Shown here: positions 1 through 10,300 of the stretch, piece by piece
How positions within the stretch are numbered: position 1 is the stretch's first letter
How the letters are laid out: each line of letters starts with the position of its first letter
Source: an uncultured Verrucomicrobiota bacterium
GTDB lineage: Bacteria > Verrucomicrobiota > Verrucomicrobiae > Verrucomicrobiales > DEV007
NCBI GenBank assembly: GCA_902591645.1
Contig: CACJBM010000043.1
Location: 1-18,172, forward strand
DNA length: 18,172 nt
Reading direction: 5' to 3'
Made by a program: the position numbers and the translations under genes
Notes under the pieces: model-generated
What the model saw: only the letters and a program-made list of their open reading frames with translations
What the model was told of the DNA's origin: nothing
Databases searched by the model: none

Positions 1-109
1 TCTGCAGAACCATATTCGAACCAATCACTTTCGGCAGTTGAAGCTGCGCATGAGTGGACAAGGAAAGGAAACCAAAAAAGAAAACGAGAGTAATATATTT
101 TAGATTCAT
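1..109 (-). CDS. Sialate O-acetylesterase-like protein, N-terminal fragment (cut by window edge)
   Basis: Only the first 36 codons are present; the gene runs off the left edge. Reading from the ATG at 109 gives a short positively charged N-terminus (MNLKY), a hydrophobic segment rich in Phe and Leu, and an S-T-H-A-Q cleavage region, so it is exported. The mature protein begins with LQLPKVIGSNMVLQ. This closely matches the typical start of bacterial sialate O-acetylesterases (SGNH-hydrolase family), where L-P-x-(I/V)-x-x-x-N/H-M-V-L-Q follows the signal peptide. These enzymes remove O-acetyl groups from sialic acids or plant and algal glycans. The catalytic Ser, Asp and His lie outside the window, so the assignment rests on the N-terminal motif alone. 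A terminator-like hairpin lies between it and the upstream gene, so it may have its own promoter. Confidence 0.7.
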   Translation of the reverse strand, partial: MNLKYITLVFFFGFLSLSTHAQLQLPKVIGSNMVLQ

Positions 110-119
110 GTGATTTTAT

Positions 120-134
120 GATGGAGAATCCATC
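120..134 (-). promoter_or_regulatory. Leader hairpin before the esterase-like gene
   Basis: A perfect 6-bp stem with a 3-nt loop (GATGGA-TTC-TCCATC on the minus strand) ends 10 nt before the ATG at 109. No Shine-Dalgarno sequence lies between stem and start. No U-run follows, so it is not a terminator. It could affect translation or mRNA stability, or be chance. Confidence 0.35.
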
Positions 135-164
135 TCAATTTTACAAGACAAGACTCCGCCTAAT

Positions 165-185
165 CAAAAAGACCCTAAGGGTCTT
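165..185 (-). terminator. Intrinsic terminator overlapping the stop codon of the lamin-tail/CotH gene
   Basis: On the minus strand the sequence reads AAGACCC-TTA-GGGTCTT followed directly by TTTG. This is a perfect 7-bp stem with a 3-nt loop and a run of five T counting the last two of the stem. The stop codon TAG (177-175) spans the end of the left arm's last C and the loop, so the left arm encodes the last residues (E-D-P). The T-run is short, but the position at the end of a long gene supports termination. Confidence 0.7.
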
Positions 186-3100
186 CTGATACCGCTAACC
201 GAAGAAAACCGATTCTTCCAAGTGATCTCACAGAATTATCAATTCGAAATCTTACTGTTTCGGTTCCATCTCCATTATTAACACGGCCCCTATATTCAAC
301 TCCTTCGGCCTGCCACTCATTAAAATCTGCGGAACTTTGAGCATGAAAATAAATCTGGTCATGACCAATTGCCTGTAAAAATTCCATCCTTAACTCTCCA
401 TCACCACCCAACTCAACTTCAATACTAGTATTATCCTTCTTAAGGGGATCCGTGTTTTCAAGATATTCTATTAATGCTGATCTTCCGTCACCATCAACAT
501 CACTCAATAATTCAACGCCTCCATTCTCATCAACCCATGACAGAACAGGCATAATATCAGTGCCCCCAGGCGTACCACCCAAATCCAAACTACTACGCCA
601 ACTCTGCGCCAAAGCAGGATCATTAGTTCCAGGCATCATTAGAGTTAGTGAGTAACCATCCCCATCAGCGCTCACGGGCCATGGACGATCATCCTTATAT
701 GAAAAATCTGCAATTGCAGTATTGTCAGCACTATACAAAAGGACCCTTTCCCCTGCATTCGATAATTTATTATTACCTTCTTCATCCAGGAAGGAATGAC
801 TGAGCAAGGTGCCATTTTTTAGATCACCATATCTATGAACAAATGCTGCAAAATTTGAAGGTATCACTATCCTTTTACCGGGATCTAAAAGAGTTCCTGA
901 AGGAATGGAATAATTAATACCCCTAACAAAATGTACATTACTTAAATCAATCTTATCTGAATCACTTATGTTAACTAATTCAATCCATTCAAACATTGAA
1001 CTGTCTGTGAATCCGGCATCAATTTCTTCCCTGCTTGGAGGGTTGGGATGGTAATGAATTTCACTAATAGCTAAATTTTCGCGACCTGCTGGCTCAACTG
1101 AACCATTCCCATTAATCGAATAATTAGCTGACCCAATAATCTCTCCACCGAATCCAATGCCCTCCAATCTATAGTTATTAAGGCCTGACCTTACCGGCAA
1201 ATTGACTTCCCAGCTATTATCATCTAGCCACCGAATTTTAAGCCCTTCATCAGTCCCTTCTAACCGAATCTCTCGAACATCGACCCACCCGTCCCCACGA
1301 ACTGAAATCGTAGATTTATTAGTATTCGTTCCGCTATTACTCGTTACCCTGAATGGGACTTTGGATACTGCATTACCAATTAAGTTTCTGACATGATTAG
1401 ACCTAGAACGAATGTAGCCAGAATTCCCATTCAGATTGTCTGAGGAAAGAAAATCCGAATAGTGCCGCAACCATGGACTCATATAATCTGGATTAAATGC
1501 AGTCTCTATAATGTCAAGCAAGTGACCATAATAGGCCCGTTCATAACTTGGCCCAATACTGATCAGTTTGTTCAAATCCGTGCTAGGAGTGACTCCAGAA
1601 GTAGCACTGTTAGTAAAAGTGAAATCCATGTCCCAAGGAAAATACATTGCCTTCCCATCGGTTGGCCTAATGTAAAATATGGCGTTATGCCAAGCCCCAC
1701 TCCCATGTGTTGAATAATTATCACCGATCCCGCCAAGATTTTGCACAGCAAATGACCGTAACCACTGATCCACATCAACAACCTCTTCTATTGAATCTCG
1801 ATAAGCCGAACCAGAAAGGCCCAAAGTATCTAACAAATTAATTAGACCAGAATAATCATCGGCGTCTCTATTATTTTTAATTAGCCAATGCCATCGATAA
1901 AGCTCCTTATCCTCTCCCCCTTGATTCCGCATTTGAACTCCAACAACGCCATCTGGCTGAGGCAGCTTGAGACCTTCCCTTCCTCCATTTGTGCCATTAG
2001 GATGATAAATAAGTTCAAACTCAAACATTCTTCCATCATTACCATCTGGAATAGCATTCTCTAACCACTCATCATCATAACGTGATTTCATCAAAATTCC
2101 TGAAGTAGCACGGTTAGATCTGGGCTGGATAACCCAAGCAATATCATCATACATACTTGGGATTTTTCCTGCACGAGTAACTATATGCTTAATCATAATT
2201 TCACGCTGACTAGAACGGTCAACAGCAATGGTCCCATGAGCTCCAAGAAATTTATTATCAGCAGGAAATTTTATATTAAAGCCAACTCGTCCTTCGTTAG
2301 ATCGTCCCCGTTGACTACTCTTTAGCCGAACAGAGCAACCATAATAAATAATTTCATCATTATGAATAACGGTACATGGCAATCTGTCATTACTCATTAC
2401 TTCCGTTACATTATGCATGAAATTCGCGTCAGCGACCGGCATAACAATGCGTAAATTTGTTGGATGAACGGACCCTGACTGCAGCTTAGATTTACCATCA
2501 TCCCAAGGGATCATGGCCCTTGATTCCTCAGCTTCTTTCGGAAAGAATGATTTAGCACCAAGCGTATCAATAGCCTCTATATAAAATTGAGCTCTAGAGC
2601 CCTTCGATTGACCTGGAATTGTCGCTCGATAAATACCATTGGAACCAGCAATCATTGGGACCTGACGAAACGATCCAGAATTAACGGAATAATGTACCAC
2701 TGCACTCTCAATACCTTCAGGATCCTCTACCACTGCACTAACCTCGACCACCTGATTGACCTCAGGAACAGCTGGATCGTGAATTGGAACATCAAAAGTC
2801 GGTCCTGAATTTTCCTCAAGAACAGAATTCGCTCTGCCGGGAGTTCCTCCACCGTTAGGGTCTTCGATAGGCAGAATATCTGTTCGAGGAAGACGGTTAA
2901 AGTAGAGCCTAGAATTAAGCTGATTGGATCCAGAAATCCAACGAGCTCGAAAACTTATCTTGTATTCCTTTGAGGAACTAATGTTTGCGTAACTGTTACC
3001 TGACTTGAGAGTAGTCTCTGCACAGTTATGCATGTGCTCAGTTGGTCCAGAAGCCTTCAATCTCATCACTTCATTACCAGGAGAATCAGGATCCTCAACA

Positions 3101-5856
3101 ATGTCGAAATGTCGTTGAGTTCCACGCATTCTCCAAGAACTTGCAGTTCCTGAACTAAAGTTTCCGTTCTGAATGAGCTCCTTTGAGGACCCTGTTCCAG
3201 GGCTCTCAATGACGCTAATATCATCAATTAAAATCTCTCCCTCATCAAGCAAACCAAAAATAAACTCATGATACCCCTGAGGATCGGACCTGCCATTTAC
3301 TGCGCGCCCTGTCCTTACAAAATTTTTCCATTTCCCACGCGCAAATTCATTACTGGCTGACCAGGATTCAGGAATTCTATTATCAGAGTACGGGCTCCTT
3401 AATTCTAAACTCGAACCTCCACCGTCAGCTTTTCCTGGCCACCTTCCTCCATCAAAATAATGAACCTCGTCGACTGGATTCCCATGTGAATCGATTAGTT
3501 TAATCCTTTCACCTGATCGTGATAAACGACCCTTTATTCCTCCTAATATTCTAATCTCAGGATGACGATCCCTCAACTCATCAGAGTCCTCAGCCAACAC
3601 AATGAATTCCCCAGGTCCAAGAATCGTATCTTCAGAAAAATTGAATTCAAATCCATCATCAAAGCTCCAACCCGTTAGATTAATAGTCCTGTCTGTATTA
3701 CGGTTATGAATTTCAACCCACGTCCTATCTGATGATCTGAAAGGCTTACCGGGCACAAAAGGTGAAACTTCCTTTTCAGCTAATAACTGCATTCCAAAAA
3801 TAATATCACTACTTCCGGGAGAGCTCTGATGAACGGAAACCGATACTCTATTTAATCCTACCAATAAAACCTCCTTAGGAATATTAAATTGCCCCTCAAT
3901 TTTAGCTTCGCCTCCACTCGATGCGCGGGTCTCCGAATCAATTATGCCATTCGGCATCTTAAATCTATTCACTTCTTGCCCATTAATATAGAAAACGGCG
4001 CCATCATCAATTAAATGGACTAATTTGAGGGCAACAATGTCATCAATGTCATTCTGAGTAAGAGTGAGATCTGTCTCAAAATAATAAGCTATGACCGGAG
4101 CCGCCGGGTTAAGGGCAGGACGAGTAATAATAGTTGCTGCGGGAATTTCTTTAGTGGTGCTATCCCAACCAAGTGGGCCAATACCAACCTTCCAGTCACC
4201 ACCAACCGCATGAGGTCGTTCCTGCCATGAACTGCCCAAGTCAGGACCCGATTCATTATATCTCCACGTCGCATCCCAATCGAGTAAAGTGGTACTATCA
4301 TAGATCGCCTCCGTGTCAGGTACCGCAGGTTCTGGCCGGGGATGATACATTATTTCATTAATTACAACATCCTTTTCAAAAGAGAATTTGTTAACGACTC
4401 CAAAGGTAGGCAATGAAGGATACAACCATTCACCATTAAATTCTTCTGATCTTCCTCTTAACTTCCCAGTTACCTTCCTCGCATCTATGAGTTGACCAGA
4501 TGGATCAAAAAGAAAGATTCGATCATTGTTCCCTGGCGAGAATCCCAAATCCTTTTCACTCAAAGTTTTCAATTCTCCAGCGTCAAGGGTTCCTTCTGCA
4601 ATAGTATAAATGTCACCCTCAGAAAATACGATCTGATAATCAGTTAGCGGGATAGACGCAGATGTCAGATTTCTCATCTCCAGAAGGAAACCATCCTCCG
4701 CATCATATGAAGAAAATTCATTAAAGACCAAGGTTTCCTTAGGAAGTGATGGATCAGGAGGTTCTTCGACTAAAGTAAGCCGCAGACCAAACATAATGTC
4801 AGAGCTTCCAGAATTCGCCTGATGAACTTCAACAGATATCCTATTAGATCCGACAATTAGGGCAGTAGCAGGAATGCCTACAGGGGCCTCAAGGTCGGGG
4901 TCAGTCCCGCGTTCAGCAAGAGTTTCTGAAGAGATTTTACCTTCGGGCATTTTGTGGCGGAAAACTTCCTTACCATTAATGTAAACAATTCCTCCATCAT
5001 CAAATAGATGTTCAATCTTAAGCTCTGATAAGTTATCAATTTGTGTCTGACTAAGATTAAAATTATGCTCAAAGTAGTAAGTTATTACATACGGATCATT
5101 TAGTAATGGCCGCCGAAGCTCTGTTCCCAAAGGAGCCTCTGGAGGTGACGTGTCCCACCCCAACAGGCCAGCTCCTGCTTTCCAATTTCCACCGAGTGAA
5201 TGAAATGCACTGGCCCAATCTGAATCGAAATCATCTGTTTCATTGTAACGCCAAACTGAGTCCCAACTCACTATGATTGTCTCAATCTTAACTGGAGGCG
5301 CTCCTGGCAGTGGAAAGTTAGGTAATCCTGGCGTTCCTCCCACATATCTAGCAGCAACCCAGTTCTCTGGATCAGAATTTGCTGTTTCCTGATTCAGCTT
5401 AGCCAATGTCACACCTGACCCATCAGGACCAACGGGCCAATCACCTCCATCATTATAAACTAGGGTATCCATGACTCTACCGTCCCTGTCCTCTATGCGA
5501 AGAGATTCTCCACCATTACTTAATGATCCCTGAAATGGACCTAGTGCGCTTTTCCCAGACAAATTTTGGCTATTAGGATCTGCTGCAATAAGGATAAATC
5601 CATGCCCATCAACGACAGTCCCTTGAGGAAAATCAAAATTAACTCCACCCCTTAGCCTCCATCCTGAAACGTCAACATTGACCCCATTAAGATTATGAAA
5701 TTCTATCCACTCCGATTCGGAAAGATCATCTGCAGGATTGTAATGAACTTCGTTAAAAACAAGTATACTATCAGCCGTTCCACTGGCATCACCCGGATCA
5801 TAGTGAAAGAGGAAAATAAAAGCTGATATAAAAAATAAACGAAATTGATTTCGCAT
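175..5856 (-). CDS. Giant exported lamin-tail-domain / CotH-kinase-like protein
   Basis: This 1893-residue protein has a signal peptide (about residues 1-25). A complete lamin-tail domain (LTD) follows (about 31-180, starting VFNEVHYNP and closing GGTPG). Then come a jelly-roll-like domain (about 197-365), a degenerate LTD (about 370-490), a second LTD starting VVINEIMYHP (about 495), a second copy of the jelly-roll-like domain (about 525-695), more LTD sequence (from about 705) and a carbohydrate-binding-like segment (about 880-1000). A CotH-like kinase region spans about 1130-1420. It contains a G-D-N motif and Y-F-P-W-D-M-D-F-T-F near 1408, matching the aspartates that bind metal and nucleotide in CotH spore-coat kinases. 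A final LTD (about 1593-1760) and a calcium-binding-like D-V-D-G-D-G-R-S repeat (about 1785) close the protein. The role is probably surface adhesion or extracellular phosphorylation; catalytic activity is inferred. The ATG at 5856 is chosen because the signal peptide follows directly. Confidence 0.85.
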   Translation of the reverse strand: MRNQFRLFFISAFIFLFHYDPGDASGTADSILVFNEVHYNPADDLSESEWIEFHNLNGVNVDVSGWRLRGGVNFDFPQGTVVDGHGFILIAADPNSQNLSGKSALGPFQGSLSNGGESLRIEDRDGRVMDTLVYNDGGDWPVGPDGSGVTLAKLNQETANSDPENWVAARYVGGTPGLPNFPLPGAPPVKIETIIVSWDSVWRYNETDDFDSDWASAFHSLGGNWKAGAGLLGWDTSPPEAPLGTELRRPLLNDPYVITYYFEHNFNLSQTQIDNLSELKIEHLFDDGGIVYINGKEVFRHKMPEGKISSETLAERGTDPDLEAPVGIPATALIVGSNRISVEVHQANSGSSDIMFGLRLTLVEEPPDPSLPKETLVFNEFSSYDAEDGFLLEMRNLTSASIPLTDYQIVFSEGDIYTIAEGTLDAGELKTLSEKDLGFSPGNNDRIFLFDPSGQLIDARKVTGKLRGRSEEFNGEWLYPSLPTFGVVNKFSFEKDVVINEIMYHPRPEPAVPDTEAIYDSTTLLDWDATWRYNESGPDLGSSWQERPHAVGGDWKVGIGPLGWDSTTKEIPAATIITRPALNPAAPVIAYYFETDLTLTQNDIDDIVALKLVHLIDDGAVFYINGQEVNRFKMPNGIIDSETRASSGGEAKIEGQFNIPKEVLLVGLNRVSVSVHQSSPGSSDIIFGMQLLAEKEVSPFVPGKPFRSSDRTWVEIHNRNTDRTINLTGWSFDDGFEFNFSEDTILGPGEFIVLAEDSDELRDRHPEIRILGGIKGRLSRSGERIKLIDSHGNPVDEVHYFDGGRWPGKADGGGSSLELRSPYSDNRIPESWSASNEFARGKWKNFVRTGRAVNGRSDPQGYHEFIFGLLDEGEILIDDISVIESPGTGSSKELIQNGNFSSGTASSWRMRGTQRHFDIVEDPDSPGNEVMRLKASGPTEHMHNCAETTLKSGNSYANISSSKEYKISFRARWISGSNQLNSRLYFNRLPRTDILPIEDPNGGGTPGRANSVLEENSGPTFDVPIHDPAVPEVNQVVEVSAVVEDPEGIESAVVHYSVNSGSFRQVPMIAGSNGIYRATIPGQSKGSRAQFYIEAIDTLGAKSFFPKEAEESRAMIPWDDGKSKLQSGSVHPTNLRIVMPVADANFMHNVTEVMSNDRLPCTVIHNDEIIYYGCSVRLKSSQRGRSNEGRVGFNIKFPADNKFLGAHGTIAVDRSSQREIMIKHIVTRAGKIPSMYDDIAWVIQPRSNRATSGILMKSRYDDEWLENAIPDGNDGRMFEFELIYHPNGTNGGREGLKLPQPDGVVGVQMRNQGGEDKELYRWHWLIKNNRDADDYSGLINLLDTLGLSGSAYRDSIEEVVDVDQWLRSFAVQNLGGIGDNYSTHGSGAWHNAIFYIRPTDGKAMYFPWDMDFTFTNSATSGVTPSTDLNKLISIGPSYERAYYGHLLDIIETAFNPDYMSPWLRHYSDFLSSDNLNGNSGYIRSRSNHVRNLIGNAVSKVPFRVTSNSGTNTNKSTISVRGDGWVDVREIRLEGTDEGLKIRWLDDNSWEVNLPVRSGLNNYRLEGIGFGGEIIGSANYSINGNGSVEPAGRENLAISEIHYHPNPPSREEIDAGFTDSSMFEWIELVNISDSDKIDLSNVHFVRGINYSIPSGTLLDPGKRIVIPSNFAAFVHRYGDLKNGTLLSHSFLDEEGNNKLSNAGERVLLYSADNTAIADFSYKDDRPWPVSADGDGYSLTLMMPGTNDPALAQSWRSSLDLGGTPGGTDIMPVLSWVDENGGVELLSDVDGDGRSALIEYLENTDPLKKDNTSIEVELGGDGELRMEFLQAIGHDQIYFHAQSSADFNEWQAEGVEYRGRVNNGDGTETVRFRIDNSVRSLGRIGFLRLAVSEDP

Positions 5857-5938
5857 AGGATGAGGAAAATTCTTTGATTAATGACTTAATTATAGCGAAA
5901 GGATTCTCAATATTCGATAAATATAGAGAAATCACATT

Positions 5939-7393
5939 TTAGGCCAAAATTTCAGGAATTACCTTTCCATGAACGTCCGTAAGGCGACGATCTATGCTGT
6001 CTTTGCGGAATGTCAGACGTTCATGATTAATTCCAAGCAAATGCATAATAGTAGCATGAATATCGTATACCTCAGTTGGATTATCCCTATCAAGAGGCTT
6101 GTAACCCCACTGATCACTAAGCCCATGAGTCACTCCGCCCTTGATCCCCCCCCCACTGAGCCAGTTCGTAAAAACAAAAGGATTATGATCTCGACCCTTA
6201 GAGCCTTGAGTCGATGGCATGCGGCCGAATTCAGTGGTCCATAGTACTATAGTGTCCTCAAGAAGACCCCGCTGTTTGAGGTCCTTGATCAGTGCTGAAG
6301 CTCCGACAGCCATGCCATATGATAATGGACCATGGTCCCTATTAATGTCCTCGTGACTGTCCCAGTTACGTCGCGGAAACCCATTATCACATCCTGACCA
6401 GACTTGAACAAAACGCACTCCACGTTCTAGGAGCCTCCTAGCAACAATACATTTTCTCCCGAAATGATTCGCTTCCTCATTATGATTAATTTCCTTAGGC
6501 CACGTAGTGCCATCAGGACGTATCCCGTACATATCTTTAATGTATTGAGGTTCATTAGAAATATTAAGTGCCTCGGGTGCAGCTAATTGCATTCTAGCAG
6601 CCAGCTCATAGGATTTTATACGTGCTTCGAGACGTGTATCACCGGCCCTAGTACCGAGGTGCTCACGGTTCAATCTAGAAAGAATAGCCTGAGCATCAGA
6701 CTCAGCGGATTCACTAATATAGTCGGCTCCTGGAGGCGGATTAAGGTCAGGAATTGGATTCTTTCTACCGGGCCGAATGATTGTGCCCTGATTCTCAGCT
6801 GGTAAAAAAGCCGACCCCCAGTTCTTGGGACCGTTAGAGGCAAAGCCTCGATGATCAGGCAAGACAACGAAAGTTGGTAAGTTATCGTTCATACTTCCCA
6901 ATCCGTAACTTACCCAACATCCCATACCAGGGAATCCGGGCCGATCAAATCCTGTTGACTGAAGATAGGTGGCCTGACTATGAACGCCCGTCTTACCTAT
7001 AAGATTATGAATGAAAGCCATATCATCCACTACCTCACCTAACTTGGAAACAGTTTCTCCAAGCATCTTACCGGAACGTCCATACGGTTTAAATTCCCAG
7101 ACCGGTTTCATCCAGGGACCAAGGCCGTTCTGGAACGCTTCGACATGCTCTCCGAAGTCTGACTTTTCCCCATGATGTTTGACCAGTGATGGTTTGTAGT
7201 CGAACAGATCAATGTGACTTGCTGCTCCACCCATAAACAATTGAATGACACGCTTGGCCTTGGGCGGATGATGCGGTTGATTAAGAACTGGACCAGAGCT
7301 TGCTCCTTCGAGCTTATCCGATCCAAGCATCGATGAGAGCGCGATGCCTCCTAGCCCGCCTCCTGATTGCCATAAATAATCACGTCTATTCAT
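5939..7393 (-). CDS. DUF1501 family exported protein
   Basis: Assigned start is the ATG at 7393 (484 aa), not the longer open frame up to 7474. It gives MNRRDYLWQSGGGLGGIAL, a twin-arginine-type export signal usual for this family, and begins one base after the stop of the upstream gene. DUF1501 proteins are related in fold to alkaline phosphatases and sulfatases. Family-typical motifs are visible: G-G-A-A-S-H-I-D-L-F-D-Y-K-P (about 55-68), W-D-S-H-E-D near 345, T-T-E-F-G-R-M-P with G-R-D-H-N-P-F near 395-410, and a C-terminal D-I-H-A-T-I-M-H-L-L-G stretch. The Asp/His-rich motifs suggest a metal-binding hydrolase core. The biochemical function of the family is not established, but it is almost always encoded next to a DUF1549/DUF1553 protein, as here, and is probably translationally coupled to it. 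Confidence 0.9.
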   Translation of the reverse strand: MNRRDYLWQSGGGLGGIALSSMLGSDKLEGASSGPVLNQPHHPPKAKRVIQLFMGGAASHIDLFDYKPSLVKHHGEKSDFGEHVEAFQNGLGPWMKPVWEFKPYGRSGKMLGETVSKLGEVVDDMAFIHNLIGKTGVHSQATYLQSTGFDRPGFPGMGCWVSYGLGSMNDNLPTFVVLPDHRGFASNGPKNWGSAFLPAENQGTIIRPGRKNPIPDLNPPPGADYISESAESDAQAILSRLNREHLGTRAGDTRLEARIKSYELAARMQLAAPEALNISNEPQYIKDMYGIRPDGTTWPKEINHNEEANHFGRKCIVARRLLERGVRFVQVWSGCDNGFPRRNWDSHEDINRDHGPLSYGMAVGASALIKDLKQRGLLEDTIVLWTTEFGRMPSTQGSKGRDHNPFVFTNWLSGGGIKGGVTHGLSDQWGYKPLDRDNPTEVYDIHATIMHLLGINHERLTFRKDSIDRRLTDVHGKVIPEILA

Positions 7394-7394
7394 T

Positions 7395-10300
7395 TCAATC
7401 GATAAAGGAAAATTCGTTGAGGTTAAAAATGATTCGGCACGTTGCCGCGAGCCCGTGTCGCTCGGCGTAAGCACGAAGCAAATCTAACTCATCTTTAGAA
7501 GGAACCCTAGAGAGAGCCGCTACGAATGCCACTCGAACTGGATCAGGACTTTTAGAAATATTTTCAGAAAATCTTTGAGACATCTTGACCATGAAATGGT
7601 TATTCAAAAGAGCAAGAGCCTGCAATGCGGTAGTCGTCTCGCCCCTCTTGTCCACTAATTGTGAAGGGTCAGCACAATCAAAAGTATCCATGAATGGCTG
7701 AGGTTGAGAACGGACAATGAAGCGGTAAACAGAACGGCGGTGCGTTAACGGATCATCAGGATCATACTTATGGTACTGATAGTGTGGTGAATGTTGAGGC
7801 TTCTCAATTACAAAGTCCTTAAAAGAAGGTCCGCCCATTTCAAAGTTCATTTTTCCAGAAACAAAAAGTACTGTGTCTCTGAGGGACTCAGCATCGAGCC
7901 TTCTCCGGTTCTGACGCCAAAGATACTTGTTTGAAACATCAATCAGTGCATTTCCTTGATGGTGATCACTGACCTGCTTATATGTCGCACTATTTAGTAT
8001 GAGACGGTGCAAGTCCTTAATAGAACCTCCATTATCACGGAACCAAATAGCAAGCCAATCTAGTAATTCAGGATGAGTCGGCTTGGATCCGATCCGACCA
8101 AAGTCATTCGGTGTATCAACGATTCCTCGACCAAAATGATAATGCCACACTCGGTTCACTATGCTTCGCCAAGTGAGGGTATTCTCTTTGTGCGATATCC
8201 ATTCAGCCAACGCAACACGACGGTCCCCTTCTTTATGATCTTCGGGTAAATTAAATTGATATGAAATCTCTGGAACGATACCGGGTACCGTTCCTGGCCT
8301 GACAGGATCCCTCGGATCAGTGACCTCCCCCCTGTGCAAAACAAAAATATCCCGTGGCTTTCCTCCGGTATGACCCCTACCTTTAAATGTTCCACTCCCA
8401 GAATGAACGGTACCGGCATATACCATTTTGGATTTAGGTAAACCATTGAACTCCGAATTGATACTGGACAAAGATTTAGCTAGGCTTTCTTTCTCTTTTA
8501 TCAACTCTGGGTCAATACTAGATTTTTGAAGATCCTTTAATCTGACCCTTAATTCATTAAGTTTATTCTCAGATTCATCTGGTTGTAATTTAGCTAGACT
8601 CAAAAGACCCTCAGTAACATCATCGACAATGAGTCGTCTACTAGTGTATCCATCCACAAGGTTTCTTCTGTGCCAGAGACCACTATTAATTGTATCTAGC
8701 GAAGTGACTCTGGCATTTCTAGAAATCTCCTTAGAACCGCTATAAATGCGCATCTCAGATAAGGCAAGCATGGGTCCACCACTGCCCTTTGGATGATTTA
8801 ATTTGGTTGCCTCAAGTCTAAGGTAACGACCCCTCTTTGTATCAATATCAAAAACTACCGGATCCACTCCTGGATTCGTATAATCAGAATCCGTTTCATC
8901 AATGATGGTGTCGGCACCAGTCATGTCCTCGCGATCACTCAGTAAAATTTTAAACCTTTCAGGAAAACCAAATCCCGGTGTGTCTTTGTGAAAGTCCGTA
9001 GGACGGGCGGGATAAATAACAACTTTATCGATTGATTGAATTTCAGGCAGTTCAATTTGTACCCACTTCCGTGTGCTAATCTTTTTGGCAAAAGCGCTAT
9101 GATATCCATTCGTTTTACTTTTCTCACTAGCAATTAATGACTCTAGGGAATGTGTCCCATAAATGCCGTCAATGAGATTAGACTTTCCCCACCGCTCTTT
9201 AGCCTCAATACTATCCAAAGCTGTCACTTCTTTAGCTCCCAATAATTCTTTGTCGGAAATGACTGCCATTTCCCCCATGGCAAATATCCAATCATTTGTT
9301 TCAGGTTGCCCCTTCATACGACGGCTCCAAAGCTTAGTTGCAGTTAAACGAACATAACGCGCTTTGGACCCATCTCCATTAAGGATCACTGGCTTTGATC
9401 CTGGTCTTGGAAAATCAGAACCAGTATTATTAGCAATTATTTTGGAATCCTTGAATTCAGAATCAGTAGAAATTTCCAAGCGAAAACGGTGAGGAAAACC
9501 AAAATCCGAAAAACCATACTCATCAGCACCGGCCAAAATAACACTGCTAATTTTTCTTTGAGAGCCCAGATCGATTTGCACCCATTTCATTGTTCCCTGA
9601 ACCGAAGCTACCTGACTATGGTATCCATACCTACCTGACCGGCCTTTCTGGTCACCTTTTGCTGCTTTGAGCTTATTCTCTATGGACTCAATTTGATTCT
9701 GAAGAGCAACAATTTCAGGACTGCGGCTAGCGTCGATTTTCTTTTTATTCTCAGCAATACCTCGCTCTGTCTCTTTTTTCTTTTCTCTAAGATTTTGCCT
9801 CTTCAACGCAATGTCGGGTTTCATATCATAGGGACGATCAGCACGATCCAAAGCCGCAAACACTGACTGTAATGAATAATAGTGCTCCATAGTCACCGGA
9901 TCCCTTTTGTGATCATGGCACTGAGCACATTGGGCCGTGAGAGAAGTAAATGTATTCATCGTTGTAGTAACCATATCATCTCGGTCCAAGTGACGAGCCA
10001 CTTTCCCATCAATTTTGGTTTCCGGGACCTCAGCATGACCAATAAAATCCCAAGGACCAGCAGCTATGAATCCTGTAGCAACGATACCATCTACCGTGTC
10101 CGGCCAAAGAATATCTCCGGCGATCTGCTCCTTTATGAAACGAGAATATGGCTTATCCTCGTTGAATGCACGAATGACATAATCCCTGTAAGGCCAAGCA
10201 TTGGGCCTTGGCTTATCTTTATCATAACCATGAGTCTCACCATAATGAACCACATCCAACCAATGCCTCGCCCAGCGCTCCCCGTAACGTGGAGAAAGGA

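Noticed and set aside
5857..5938. Promoter with TATAAT before the lamin-tail gene
   Set aside because: A TATAAT exists on the minus strand, but no convincing -35 element lies at 16-18 bp, and the gap fits co-transcription from upstream.
7394..7474. Longer start for the DUF1501 protein at 7474
   Set aside because: It would overlap the upstream gene by 80 bp and put 27 unrelated residues before the twin-arginine signal. The ATG at 7393 gives the family-typical N-terminus.
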